Positions 15,293-22,973 of a stretch of 52,852 nucleotides of DNA are shown here, one piece after another. The DNA is from JAWLGJ01 sp041685145 (lineage in GTDB: Bacteria > Pseudomonadota > Alphaproteobacteria > Rhodospirillales > Magnetospirillaceae): positions 1-52,852 of the forward strand of contig JAWLGJ010000021.1 of NCBI GenBank assembly GCA_041685145.1, written 5' to 3'. Position 1 is the stretch's first letter. Every line of letters begins with the position of its first letter. Under the pieces are notes generated by a model. That model did no database searches. It was not told where the DNA came from and was given only the letters and a program-made list of their open reading frames with translations. The position numbers and the translations under genes are program-made.

Positions 15293-16489
15293 TCAGGCCT
15301 TGCGGTCGCGCTCGATCCACACCGCGGTCAGGTCGTCGTCGACGCGGCGGCCGTTGTCGCGGAAACGGTGCAGCAGCCGTTCCAGGGGCGGTGTCGGCGA
15401 TGCGTCCGCCGCCGCGCTGTCGCGCGTCCAGTCCAGCAGGGTTTCCGGCTCGATCATGGCGCCGTCGGCGTCCACCGATTCCACCAGCGCATCGCTGTAG
15501 AGCAGCAGGAAGGAACCGGGCGGAAAGGCGGCCTGACGCTCCTCATAGGTCGCGGCGGCCGTGATTCCCACCGGCAAGCCACTGGACTCCAGCAGGCGCG
15601 CGCCGCCCGCATCGCCCAGGATCGGCGCCGGTGCCCCGGCGCTGGCATAGGTGAAGCGGTTGGCGGCGGTGTCGATGATGCCGTACAGCAGGGTGGCGAA
15701 CTGCCCCGGCCGCATCAGGCGGGCAAGGTGGGTGTTGAGCAGGGCCAGGTAGTCGGCCGGGCCGCGGCACGGTTCCATCTGGCTCATCAGCGTGTGCAGA
15801 CGGAAGGTGTTGAGGGCGGCGGTCACGCCGTGGCCGGCGAAGTCGGCGATGAAGACGCCGATACGGCCGTCGCCCAAAGCGTCGATGCCCCAGTAATCGC
15901 CGCCCAGTTCCGACGAGGTCTGAAACTCCGAATGCAGGGCCAGCCCGTGGCGGCCGCACAGCGCGGCCAGTTCCTCCGGCTCCGGCAGCAGATCCTCCTG
16001 CATGGTGCGGGCGACGTCCAGTTCCTCCTTCACGCGGTGCTGGTAGGCTTCCAGGCTGCGCAGCAGCACGGCGTTCTGCAGGTGCACGCGCACCCGCGCG
16101 ATCAACTCGGGGCCGTGGATCGGCTTGGGCACGACGTCGGTGGCGCCGGCGCGGAAGACATCGGTGCGTTCCTCCGGCGCGCCCAGCGCCGTCTGCACCA
16201 GGATGGGCAGGCGCTGGAAGCGGCTGTCCTGGCGCAGTCGCCGGCAGACATCGAAGCCATCCATGCGCGGCATCATGATGTCGAGGATGACCAGATCCGG
16301 CGGCTGCTGTTCCACCCGCTCCAGCGCCTCGACGCCGTCGTTGGCATAGGCGACCTGGGTGATGCCCATGCTCTGCAGCAGGCGGCCGATCATCAGGCGG
16401 GCGCCGTGATGGTCGTCGACGACCAGAACCTGGCATTGCGCGAACGGCCCCGCCGGGGCGGCCGCCGGGTGCCGCCGCTCGGCCGTCAT
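15293..16489 (-). CDS. response regulator with PP2C/SpoIIE-type phosphatase output
   Basis: The 398-residue soluble protein joins an N-terminal receiver domain (residues about 19-135: acidic pair Asp25-Asp26, phospho-acceptor Asp70 in LDIMMPRMDG, Lys122) through a helical linker (about 136-175) to a PP2C/SpoIIE phosphatase domain (about 176-393). The latter shows SSELGGDYWG, FIADFAGHGVTAAL and DDDLTAV, the metal-binding aspartates. Such proteins dephosphorylate a STAS anti-sigma antagonist in response to a histidine kinase; no kinase for the receiver is present here. It follows the HATPase gene by two bases and the STAS gene lies just before that, giving a full partner-switching set. Confidence 0.9.
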   Translation of the reverse strand: MTAERRHPAAAPAGPFAQCQVLVVDDHHGARLMIGRLLQSMGITQVAYANDGVEALERVEQQPPDLVILDIMMPRMDGFDVCRRLRQDSRFQRLPILVQTALGAPEERTDVFRAGATDVVPKPIHGPELIARVRVHLQNAVLLRSLEAYQHRVKEELDVARTMQEDLLPEPEELAALCGRHGLALHSEFQTSSELGGDYWGIDALGDGRIGVFIADFAGHGVTAALNTFRLHTLMSQMEPCRGPADYLALLNTHLARLMRPGQFATLLYGIIDTAANRFTYASAGAPAPILGDAGGARLLESSGLPVGITAAATYEERQAAFPPGSFLLLYSDALVESVDADGAMIEPETLLDWTRDSAAADASPTPPLERLLHRFRDNGRRVDDDLTAVWIERDRKA

Positions 16490-16491
16490 CG

Positions 16492-17208
16492 TCAGCGCCG
16501 GAAGGTCATGACGAGCCGGCGGCCGCCGTCCTCGATGGCGACGTCCTCCGCCAACTCGCCGATCAGGAACAGGCCACGCCCGCTCTTGCGGGTCGGCTCG
16601 TTCCTGGCGGCCAGGCTCTCGACGTCGAAGCCGGGGCCGGCGTCGGCCACCACCACCGTCACCCGGCCGTCATCCCAGGACGCCCGCACTTCCAGGCGCC
16701 GCAGGGCGTAGTCCGGGTCGGTCAGCCGCGCCTCGACGGCGTTGCAGTGGGCGATGAAGTCCTCCACCGTCTCCTTGGGCAGCGGCCCGACTTCGAGATT
16801 GCCGTGCAGCAGCGCGTTGACCACCGCCTCGTGGACGGCCAGTTCCACCGCCTGCCGGCGCTCCTCGTCCAGGCCCAGCCGCCGGCCCAGCGCCTCGACG
16901 AACAACCGCGCCAGTTCGGTGGCGTGGCCGGTGGCGGTGCTCAGGGAGACGGCGAGGCCGGGCTCGGCGCTCAGGCGCGCGGCGACGGCGGCGGCGTCGG
17001 CCGCGTCGCGGTCGATGACCTCGACGCAGGCGCGCGCCGCCGCCGTCAGGGCCCGTTCCAGGCGTTCGTCGTCGACGTCGGCGATCAGCACGACCAGGGC
17101 GCCGCCGCCGTCGCCGGCCGGTGCCAGCCCGGCCCGGCGCGCCACCTCCTCGCTTACCGCCGGCGCGACGCCGTCGGCGATCAGCGTCGGTTCTCCAAGC
17201 TTGGTCAT
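16492..17208 (-). CDS. RsbW-like HATPase, anti-sigma/switch serine kinase
   Basis: The 238-residue product has a C-terminal GHKL ATPase domain: N-box ELAVHEAVVNALLHGNLEVG (about residues 121-140), G1 VVVADAGPGFD and G2 RKSGRGLFLIGELAEDV. The first 90 residues are a poorly conserved Ala-rich region that may form a separate domain. Proteins of this type bind a sigma factor or other target and phosphorylate a STAS antagonist. The STAS gene lies six bases upstream and the phosphatase two bases downstream, so these are its likely partners. The released target is unknown; no sigma-factor gene is adjacent. Confidence 0.85.
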   Translation of the reverse strand: MTKLGEPTLIADGVAPAVSEEVARRAGLAPAGDGGGALVVLIADVDDERLERALTAAARACVEVIDRDAADAAAVAARLSAEPGLAVSLSTATGHATELARLFVEALGRRLGLDEERRQAVELAVHEAVVNALLHGNLEVGPLPKETVEDFIAHCNAVEARLTDPDYALRRLEVRASWDDGRVTVVVADAGPGFDVESLAARNEPTRKSGRGLFLIGELAEDVAIEDGGRRLVMTFRR

Positions 17209-17214
17209 GGCGGC

Positions 17215-17520
17215 CTAGTCCTCGAGGGCGAAAAGGCTCTCGAACTTGCTGGCGGCGATGATGCGGGCCACCTGGCCCTGCGCCCCCCGCAGCACGACGC
17301 TTGCGCTGCGGGACTCGGCGGTGTCGCGCATCATCAACAGCATTCCGAGGCCGGCGGAGTCGATGAATTCAACCTCGGCGAGATCCACCACCACGGTCGC
17401 GGCGGTGGCGCCACGCACCTGGTTGATGATCTGGCGGAACTGCGCGTGGTCGGCATAGGTCACGCGCCCCTGCAGGCGCACCGAAAGCTGTCCGTCCTGT
17501 TCCTGGCAATCGTGGTTCAC
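17215..17520 (-). CDS. STAS-domain anti-anti-sigma factor (RsbV/SpoIIAA-like)
   Basis: A 101-residue single STAS domain. The core VVVDLAEVEFIDSAGLGMLL contains the serine that the switch kinase phosphorylates (in IDSAGLG). The start is GTG at 17520, with AGGGAA ten bases upstream; the family rarely extends further. It sits 52 bases after the chemoreceptor gene and six bases before the HATPase gene. By family knowledge, the unphosphorylated form captures the HATPase and frees its target. Confidence 0.9.
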   Translation of the reverse strand: MNHDCQEQDGQLSVRLQGRVTYADHAQFRQIINQVRGATAATVVVDLAEVEFIDSAGLGMLLMMRDTAESRSASVVLRGAQGQVARIIAASKFESLFALED

Positions 17521-17572
17521 AGCGAATTCCCTTTCGACGTCTTATCCTGTCCGTCCGTGCGCCGTAATGGGA

Positions 17573-18991
17573 TCACAACCGATATCCCAGGCGAAGTCCA
17601 CCCCAATGGCGGCCGTTGACGAAAATCGGCACCGAGAGATCCTTCATCAGAACGTATTTGCCGCCGCCCATTTCGCGGCGGTAGGTCTGCAGCAGGAAGT
17701 CCTTGGTGTTCTGGCCGGAGCGCAGGCCGGTGCGGTCATTGAAAATGCGCCGGTTGCGGCAATGGGCGTTGTTCCAGTCGGGGTCGTCCCCCGGCGGGTG
17801 GGAGAACTTCTTGTTGTGGGTGGGCAGATAGCCGTTGCGGTCGACGGCGGCGCAGATGACCACCCGCTCGTCAATGTCCAGCAGCGGCTCTTGGATCGGC
17901 GGCAGAACCTCGTCGGTGAAGGCGACGAACCGGGTCATGTGCTGCTGCGGCTTGGTGCCGGGGATCGGCTGGTAGTCCTCGTCGAAAAGGTCGGCCTCGG
18001 AGATGCGGCCGCTGCGTATGCCCTCCTCGAAGATGCGCCCGATCTCGGCGGCCTTCGCGCGCACCTGTTCCAGCATCGGCGTGTCGGCGGTGCGGAAGCC
18101 GCTGCGGACGATGTGCCCCATCAGCCCCTCGCTGTGCTCCAGCAGGCCGTTGATGCGTTCATCGACGTTGCGCAGGTTATCGGCGGTCAGGGCGACGCCC
18201 TCGACGAAGGAGTCGATCTCGCTGATCACCTGGTCGCAATGCGACAGGCTGGCGGAGGCGGCCTCGGAGATGTCGCCGACCTGCCCCTCGATGGTGTCCA
18301 GCGCGGTGTCGAAGGTTTCGACCGCCGTCTGGATGCCGCCGACGCCGTCATTGACCGAATCGGCGGCGGTCACGGTGTCGGCGCTGGTGTGCATCAACTC
18401 GCCGACATTCCGGGAAAGGTTGCCAACGGTGGTGTCGATGCCGGTGGTGGCGTTGCTGGTCTGCTGGGCCAGCGTCTTGACCTCCGTGGCCACCACCGCG
18501 AATCCCTTGCCGGCCTCGCCGGCGCGCGCCGCCTCGATGGTGGCGTTGAGCGCCAGCAGGTTGGTCTGGCGGGCGACGGCCTGGATGCTGTGCGAGGTGC
18601 TGCGCACCTCCTCCAGCGACTGTTCCAGCGCCCCCAGCTTCTCCTCGATGCCCTTCACCGAGCCGACCAGGCGGCCGATCTCGTTCAGCGACGCGGTGAT
18701 GGTTTCCAGCGACTGCGAGGAGTTTCCCGCCGCCTCGCGCGTCAGCCGGTCCGCCTCACGCCCCGCCTCGTCGATGCGGCGGATGGCTTGGCCCATTTCG
18801 GCGGCAATGTTCTTCAAGTGGATGAAAAGCTGCTCCTGGTGCTGCACGAAACGGGCAACACCCTCAATGCTCCCGGCAATATCGGCAACTTCGATGCCGA
18901 GCTGCTCGATTTTCTTTAGAATGTCGCTAATGAATGCTTCGGCATCGACCTCGTGGTCAACGTTCCCCTGTTCGTACAACATGCCGTCCAT
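17573..18991 (-). CDS. soluble methyl-accepting chemotaxis protein with C-terminal sensor-like domain
   Basis: The 472-residue protein has no membrane helix, signal peptide or HAMP domain. The first 320 residues are coiled coil, with the MCP hairpin tip RQTNLLALNATIEAARAGEA then GKGFAVVATEVKTLAQQ at about residues 165-195. The last 130 residues are globular: VAFTDEVLPPIQEPLLDID, CRNRRIFNDRTG and KYVLMKDLSVPIFVNGRHWG, resembling a Cache-like ligand-binding fold. The sensor following the signalling domain is the reverse of the usual order. GGGAGGAAATAC precedes the ATG. It heads the STAS, kinase and phosphatase genes, so it may signal to them as well as, or instead of, a chemotaxis array. Confidence 0.9.
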   Translation of the reverse strand: MDGMLYEQGNVDHEVDAEAFISDILKKIEQLGIEVADIAGSIEGVARFVQHQEQLFIHLKNIAAEMGQAIRRIDEAGREADRLTREAAGNSSQSLETITASLNEIGRLVGSVKGIEEKLGALEQSLEEVRSTSHSIQAVARQTNLLALNATIEAARAGEAGKGFAVVATEVKTLAQQTSNATTGIDTTVGNLSRNVGELMHTSADTVTAADSVNDGVGGIQTAVETFDTALDTIEGQVGDISEAASASLSHCDQVISEIDSFVEGVALTADNLRNVDERINGLLEHSEGLMGHIVRSGFRTADTPMLEQVRAKAAEIGRIFEEGIRSGRISEADLFDEDYQPIPGTKPQQHMTRFVAFTDEVLPPIQEPLLDIDERVVICAAVDRNGYLPTHNKKFSHPPGDDPDWNNAHCRNRRIFNDRTGLRSGQNTKDFLLQTYRREMGGGKYVLMKDLSVPIFVNGRHWGGLRLGYRL

Positions 18992-19040
18992 GTATTTCCT
19001 CCCTCTCGTTTCTTGTCGAGAAATGAGTCTTGTTTTCTTC

Positions 19041-19069
19041 TTTATATCGGGTTGGTTGCGGCCGCAAAA
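19041..19069 (-). promoter_or_regulatory. putative sigma-70-type promoter for the MCP operon
   Basis: On the minus strand, TTTTGC (19064-19069) and TATAAA (19041-19046) are spaced by 17 bases, about 50 bases upstream of the MCP ATG. The -35 box overlaps a 12-bp perfect palindrome, TTGCGGCCGCAA, at 19056-19067, which could be a regulator site. It lies between the hpnE stop and the MCP start. Confidence 0.4.
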
Positions 19070-19080
19070 GGCCGGATGCG

Positions 19081-20253
19081 TTATCGAGCGCCGATTTGGG
19101 CCCGCGCGGCGGCGTGGCCGGAGCGCACGGCGCCTTCCAGGGTGCAGGGCAGGCCGGTGGCCGTCCAGTCACCGGCGAGGCTGAGATGGGGCCACGGCCC
19201 CGCGGTGCCGGGGCGGGCGTGCGCCGTCCGGGGTGTGTGGGCGATGGTGGCGCGGCGCTCCTTGACCACCCGCCACGGCGGCGGCGGCGCCGGCGGCAGG
19301 CGCAGCGCCGCCGCCGCCTCCGCCCACAGGCGGCGGGCAATGGCCTCGGCGGGCGCGGCGGCAAGCGCGTCGGCGGCGCTCACCGTCACCGACAGCACGT
19401 CGTCGCGCAGGAACAGCCATTGCGCCGTGCCGCCCAGCACGCCCAGCATCGGCGGCGCCTCGGCCGGCACCCGCTCCAGGCGGAAATGCGCATTGACGAT
19501 GGCGCGCTGCGGCGGCGTCGGCAGTCCCGGCAGCAGGTCGGCGGCCGCCGCCGGCGGCAGGGCCAGGATCACCCGGTCGCCATCCGCCAGCCGCACCGTT
19601 TCGTGACCGAAGCGAAGGGTGCGCCCCTCGTCCTCCAGGGCGCGGAGGCGCCGCCCCAGGCGCACGTCGGCCCCCCGGCGCCGCAGGGTCGCCAGCGCCG
19701 GGTCGACCAGCGCCGCCGACAGCCCCCGGCGCGCCACCAGCGGCCGGCTGGCGGCGGCGCCGCGCAGCATCGTCTCCGCCACCACCCGCCACAGCAGCGG
19801 CGCCGAGGCTTCGCTCGGATCGGTGTTCAGCACCGCCAGGGCGAGGGGGTGCCACAAGGTGTCGTAGTCGCGCCGATGGCCCAACGCCTCGGCCACGGTG
19901 GCCCCGCGCCCGGCCAGCGCCAGCCGCAGCGCCCCCAGGTGGCGCCACCATTCGCCGGGGCGCACCGCCCAGCGGCGCCCGTCGCGCAGGTCCAGGAACG
20001 GCAAGGCCGGCGGCAACGCCGCCAGCATCTCCGAGGTACCGATGGCCCTGGCATAGGCGAGCAGGGCGCGGTTGCCGGCCAGCATCAGATGCGCGCCGTT
20101 GTCGATGTCGCGCCCGAGGACGGGGTCGTGAAAGGAACGGCAGCGCCCCCCCGCCCGCGGCGCCGCCTCGTGCACGACGACGCGCGTGTTGGCGGCGGCG
20201 GCGACGGCGGCGGCTAGCCCGGCCAGCCCCGCGCCGACGACGTGCAGCGTCAT
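19081..20253 (-). CDS. hpnE: hydroxysqualene dehydroxylase (squalene-associated FAD-dependent desaturase)
   Basis: Last step of the bacterial HpnCDE route: reduces hydroxysqualene to squalene for hopanoids. The 390-residue flavoprotein starts with the FAD Rossmann motif VVGAGLAGLAAAVAAAANT and the following HEAAPRAGGRCRS, and ends with LSLAGDWTATGLPCTLEGAV, the C-terminal FAD contact of this amine-oxidase-like family. ATG at 20253 overlaps the hpnD stop (ATGA). No squalene-hopene cyclase follows; the next gene is the MCP. Confidence 0.93.
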   Translation of the reverse strand: MTLHVVGAGLAGLAAAVAAAANTRVVVHEAAPRAGGRCRSFHDPVLGRDIDNGAHLMLAGNRALLAYARAIGTSEMLAALPPALPFLDLRDGRRWAVRPGEWWRHLGALRLALAGRGATVAEALGHRRDYDTLWHPLALAVLNTDPSEASAPLLWRVVAETMLRGAAASRPLVARRGLSAALVDPALATLRRRGADVRLGRRLRALEDEGRTLRFGHETVRLADGDRVILALPPAAAADLLPGLPTPPQRAIVNAHFRLERVPAEAPPMLGVLGGTAQWLFLRDDVLSVTVSAADALAAAPAEAIARRLWAEAAAALRLPPAPPPPWRVVKERRATIAHTPRTAHARPGTAGPWPHLSLAGDWTATGLPCTLEGAVRSGHAAARAQIGAR

Positions 20254-21092
20254 CGCGCCAGCGCCAGGTGCCGCAGGGCGATCCAGGCGCCTTCCAGCGA
20301 GCCGAGGCGCGGCACCGGCTGGCGCCGCCGCCAGCCCCGCCGCTCCAGCCGGTCGAGCAGCCGCGAATAGGCCGCCATCATCGCCAGCGCCGGGCGCAGC
20401 GGGCGGCGCTGCCGGCGGTCGATGGCGGCGGCGGCGGCCGCGTATTCGGCGCGCGCCGCCTGGGCCACCCGCGCACACACCCGCGGCAGGTCGCGGTGGG
20501 CGAGCACGGCCGCCGGCGGGCCCGGCGGCAACCCCGCCTCCCGCAGGGCGTCCCGGGGCAGGTACAGCCGCCCCAACGCCGCGTCCTCGTCCAGGTCGCG
20601 CAGGATGTTGGTCAGTTGCAGCGCCTTGCCCAGGTGTATGGCGAAGGCGGCGGCCCCGTCGCCGGCGGCGCCGAACACCCGCACCGACAGCAACCCCACC
20701 GCCCCGGCGACGCGCCGGCAATAGAGGTCGAGGCGCTCGGCCGACGGGGCCATCATCTCGCCGCGCACGTCCATTTCCATGCCCAGGCGCAGTTCGTCGA
20801 ACTCGGCGCGCTCCAGGCCGAAGGCGGCGACGGGTGCCGCCAGCGCGCGCGCGACGGGATGGCGCGAATGGCCGGCGTAGAGGGCGTCGATCTCCTCGCG
20901 CCACGCCTCCAGGCGCGCCAGTTTGTCGTCGGTGGCGCCGGGGGCGTCGGCGACGTCGTCGAGGGCGCGGCAATAGGCGTAGATGGCGTACATCGCCTCG
21001 CGCCGTGCCCGCGGCAGCAGGCGCATCGCCCAATAGAACGAGGTGCCGGAGGCCGCCACCACCTCGGACACCGCCTGCTGGGGGGCGGTCAT
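20250..21092 (-). CDS. hpnD: presqualene diphosphate synthase
   Basis: Condenses two farnesyl diphosphates to presqualene diphosphate. The 280-residue all-alpha protein has both aspartate-rich motifs: YCRALDDVADAPG (about residues 40-52) and ALQLTNILRDLDEDAALGR, plus YLP after the second. ATG at 21092 (MTAPQQAVSEVV) is chosen; it overlaps the hpnC stop by four bases and matches the family length. It is coupled at both ends to hpnC and hpnE. Confidence 0.93.
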   Translation of the reverse strand: MTAPQQAVSEVVAASGTSFYWAMRLLPRARREAMYAIYAYCRALDDVADAPGATDDKLARLEAWREEIDALYAGHSRHPVARALAAPVAAFGLERAEFDELRLGMEMDVRGEMMAPSAERLDLYCRRVAGAVGLLSVRVFGAAGDGAAAFAIHLGKALQLTNILRDLDEDAALGRLYLPRDALREAGLPPGPPAAVLAHRDLPRVCARVAQAARAEYAAAAAAIDRRQRRPLRPALAMMAAYSRLLDRLERRGWRRRQPVPRLGSLEGAWIALRHLALAR

Positions 21093-21982
21093 CGGCCCAG
21101 GCTCCCGTGCAGCAGGCCAGACACCGTACCGCCCACCGCCGCCGTCCACGGCAGCCGCACGCGCCGGCGCAGTGGGTCGGCGCGGCGCAGGTGGCGCGCC
21201 ATGCGCACGGCCAGCGACAGGATCACCGCCGCCTCAAGGGCCAGGCGGCGATCGGCGATGAGGCGGGGCAGCGGCCGCGCCGTCGCCAGCAGGGCGTCGA
21301 CCTCGTCCAGCACCCCGTCCAGCACCCGGCGCAGGGCCGGCGCGCAGGCGGGCGCGTCCAGCACCGCCGGGTCCAGCCCCTCGGCCGCCAGCCGGTCCAG
21401 GGGCAGATAGACGCGATCAAGGGCGCGGCGGTCGGCGGCGCAGTCCTGCAGATGGTTGAGGATCTGTACGGCGGCGCAGAGGGCATCGCCGGCGGCATGG
21501 GTGCGCGCGCCCTCGCCGTGCAGGTCGAGCAGGAAGCGCCCCACCGGCACCGCCGACAGGCGGCAGTAATCCATCAGCGCGTCCCAATCGGCGCAGCGGG
21601 GGTTGTCGGCGTCGCGATGGAAGGCCGCCAGCAGGTCGAGGGCGTGGCGCGGGCCCATCCCCGTCGCGTCCCGGGACCGCCGCAGTTCGGCCGCCGTGGC
21701 GGTGTCGGCATCGGCGGCCCGGCGGCCGGTCAGCACCGCCGCCAGCGCCTCCAGGCGGGCGTGCTTGCCGGCGGCGGCGAGGGCGGGATCGTCGGCGATG
21801 TCGTCGGCATGGCGGGCGAAGCGGTAGAAGGCGGCGACATGCGGGCGCAGGCGGCGCGACACCAGGCGCGACCCGAAGGGGTAATCCTCGTCGGCAACCG
21901 CCTTGCCGGTTGTGATGGCGCTGGAGTGGACGGCTGCTTTCGACACGGGCGGTCTCGGGCCGGGGTTGGCGCGTCGGATCAT
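21089..21982 (-). CDS. hpnC: hydroxysqualene synthase
   Basis: Converts presqualene diphosphate to hydroxysqualene. The 297-residue product has DEDYPFGSRLVSRRLRPHVA, FYRFARHADDIADDP (first Asp motif) and ILNHLQDCAADRRAL (second Asp motif), all typical of HpnC. ATG at 21982 is the preferred start; a longer form reaching 22039 would cross the promoter region and the divergent start. The putative -10 box is only seven bases upstream of this ATG, so the transcript may be nearly leaderless. Confidence 0.92.
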   Translation of the reverse strand: MIRRANPGPRPPVSKAAVHSSAITTGKAVADEDYPFGSRLVSRRLRPHVAAFYRFARHADDIADDPALAAAGKHARLEALAAVLTGRRAADADTATAAELRRSRDATGMGPRHALDLLAAFHRDADNPRCADWDALMDYCRLSAVPVGRFLLDLHGEGARTHAAGDALCAAVQILNHLQDCAADRRALDRVYLPLDRLAAEGLDPAVLDAPACAPALRRVLDGVLDEVDALLATARPLPRLIADRRLALEAAVILSLAVRMARHLRRADPLRRRVRLPWTAAVGGTVSGLLHGSLGR

Positions 21983-22017
21983 GGACCAATGTATAGTGTC
22001 GGGCAATGAAGGCACAA
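21966..22017. promoter_or_regulatory. overlapping divergent promoters sharing one TATA box
   Basis: Minus strand (hpnC): TTGTGC (22012-22017), 16-base spacer, TATACA (21990-21995). Plus strand (squalene-synthase-like gene): extended -10 TGTATAGT (21990-21997), with a weak TTGGCG at 21966-21971 and 20-base spacing. Both use the TATA at 21992-21995, and both predicted start codons lie within ten bases of the -10. The two directions probably exclude each other. Confidence 0.45.
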
Positions 22018-22881
22018 ACCGCTTTTTCCATAGCCGCAATGGGGCAATCCGACCTGGGCGACGCGGCGCGGCGGGTGCGCGAGTACGACCGCGACCGCTT
22101 CGCGACGGTGCTGTTCGCCCCAGCCGACCGGCGCGAGGCGCTGTTCGCGCTCTATGCCGTCAATCTGGAGATCGCCGGCATTCGCGAGCGTGTGCGCGAG
22201 CCGATGATGGGCCTGATGCGGCTGCAATGGTGGCGCGACGCGCTGGAGGGGGTGTGGGCCGGCGATCCGCCGGCGCATCCGCTGCTGGGGCCGCTGGCGG
22301 CGGCGGTGCGCCGCCACGACCTGGCGCGGGCGGAGGTCGAGGCGCTGCTGACGGCGCGCGAGGGTGACATGGACGACGCCCCCCCGCCGGACCTGGCAAC
22401 GCTGGAGGACTATGCCGAGGCCACCGCGGGCAGCCTCGCCGTCCTTGCCACCCAGATTCTGGGCGTGCATGGCGACGCGGCCCTGGGGGCGGCGCGGGCG
22501 GCGGGCACCGCCTGGGGCTTGACCGGCCTGTTGCGGGCGGTGCCCTTCCACGCCGCCCTGGGGCGGGTCACCCTGCCTGAATCGCTGCTGCGCGAGGCCG
22601 GCGTGCCGCCGCGCGACATCACGCCCACCCGCGTTCCCGAGGGGGTGGCGCGGGTGGCGGTGGCGGTGGCGGCGCGGGCCGAGGCGCATCTGGCGGCGGC
22701 GCGGCTGCGGCGGCGGGAGATCGACCGCGCGGCCCTGCCGGCCCTGCTGCCGGCCACGGCGGCGGAGGTCTATCTGCGGCGCCTGCGCCGGCATCGCCAC
22801 GACCTGACCGACGCGCGCTGGTCGCAGCCGCGCCCGCCCGTTGCGCTGATGGCGTGGCGAGTGTTGCGGGGGCGGTATTGA
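22006..22881 (+). CDS. squalene/phytoene-synthase-fold protein lacking catalytic Asp motifs (NDUFAF6-like)
   Basis: The 291-residue product has the fold's pattern (DRDRFATVLFAPADRREALF, LYAVNLEIAGIRERV, MMGLMRLQWWRDALEG, and GLTGLLRAVPFHAALGRVTLP), but the places where HpnC and HpnD have DD-x-x-D and D-x-x-x-D carry other residues. This matches the non-enzymatic branch related to the complex I assembly factor NDUFAF6. A start at ATG 22039 (MGQSDLGD) is also possible. It is divergent from hpnC, with 23 bases between the two start codons. Function here is inferred only. Confidence 0.75.
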   Translation: MKAQTAFSIAAMGQSDLGDAARRVREYDRDRFATVLFAPADRREALFALYAVNLEIAGIRERVREPMMGLMRLQWWRDALEGVWAGDPPAHPLLGPLAAAVRRHDLARAEVEALLTAREGDMDDAPPPDLATLEDYAEATAGSLAVLATQILGVHGDAALGAARAAGTAWGLTGLLRAVPFHAALGRVTLPESLLREAGVPPRDITPTRVPEGVARVAVAVAARAEAHLAAARLRRREIDRAALPALLPATAAEVYLRRLRRHRHDLTDARWSQPRPPVALMAWRVLRGRY

Positions 22882-22973
22882 GCCGGACCTGCGCGACGGG
22901 GCAATTGCGTCGCCTCCCGGTGGCGCGATAGTGTTTGACAGGCAACGCGCGGTTATCTGAAAGAGGCTCCGCC

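Noticed and set aside
15287..18919. Long plus-strand frames opposite the partner-switch and MCP genes
   Set aside because: Shadow frames; the minus-strand products carry complete domain motifs.
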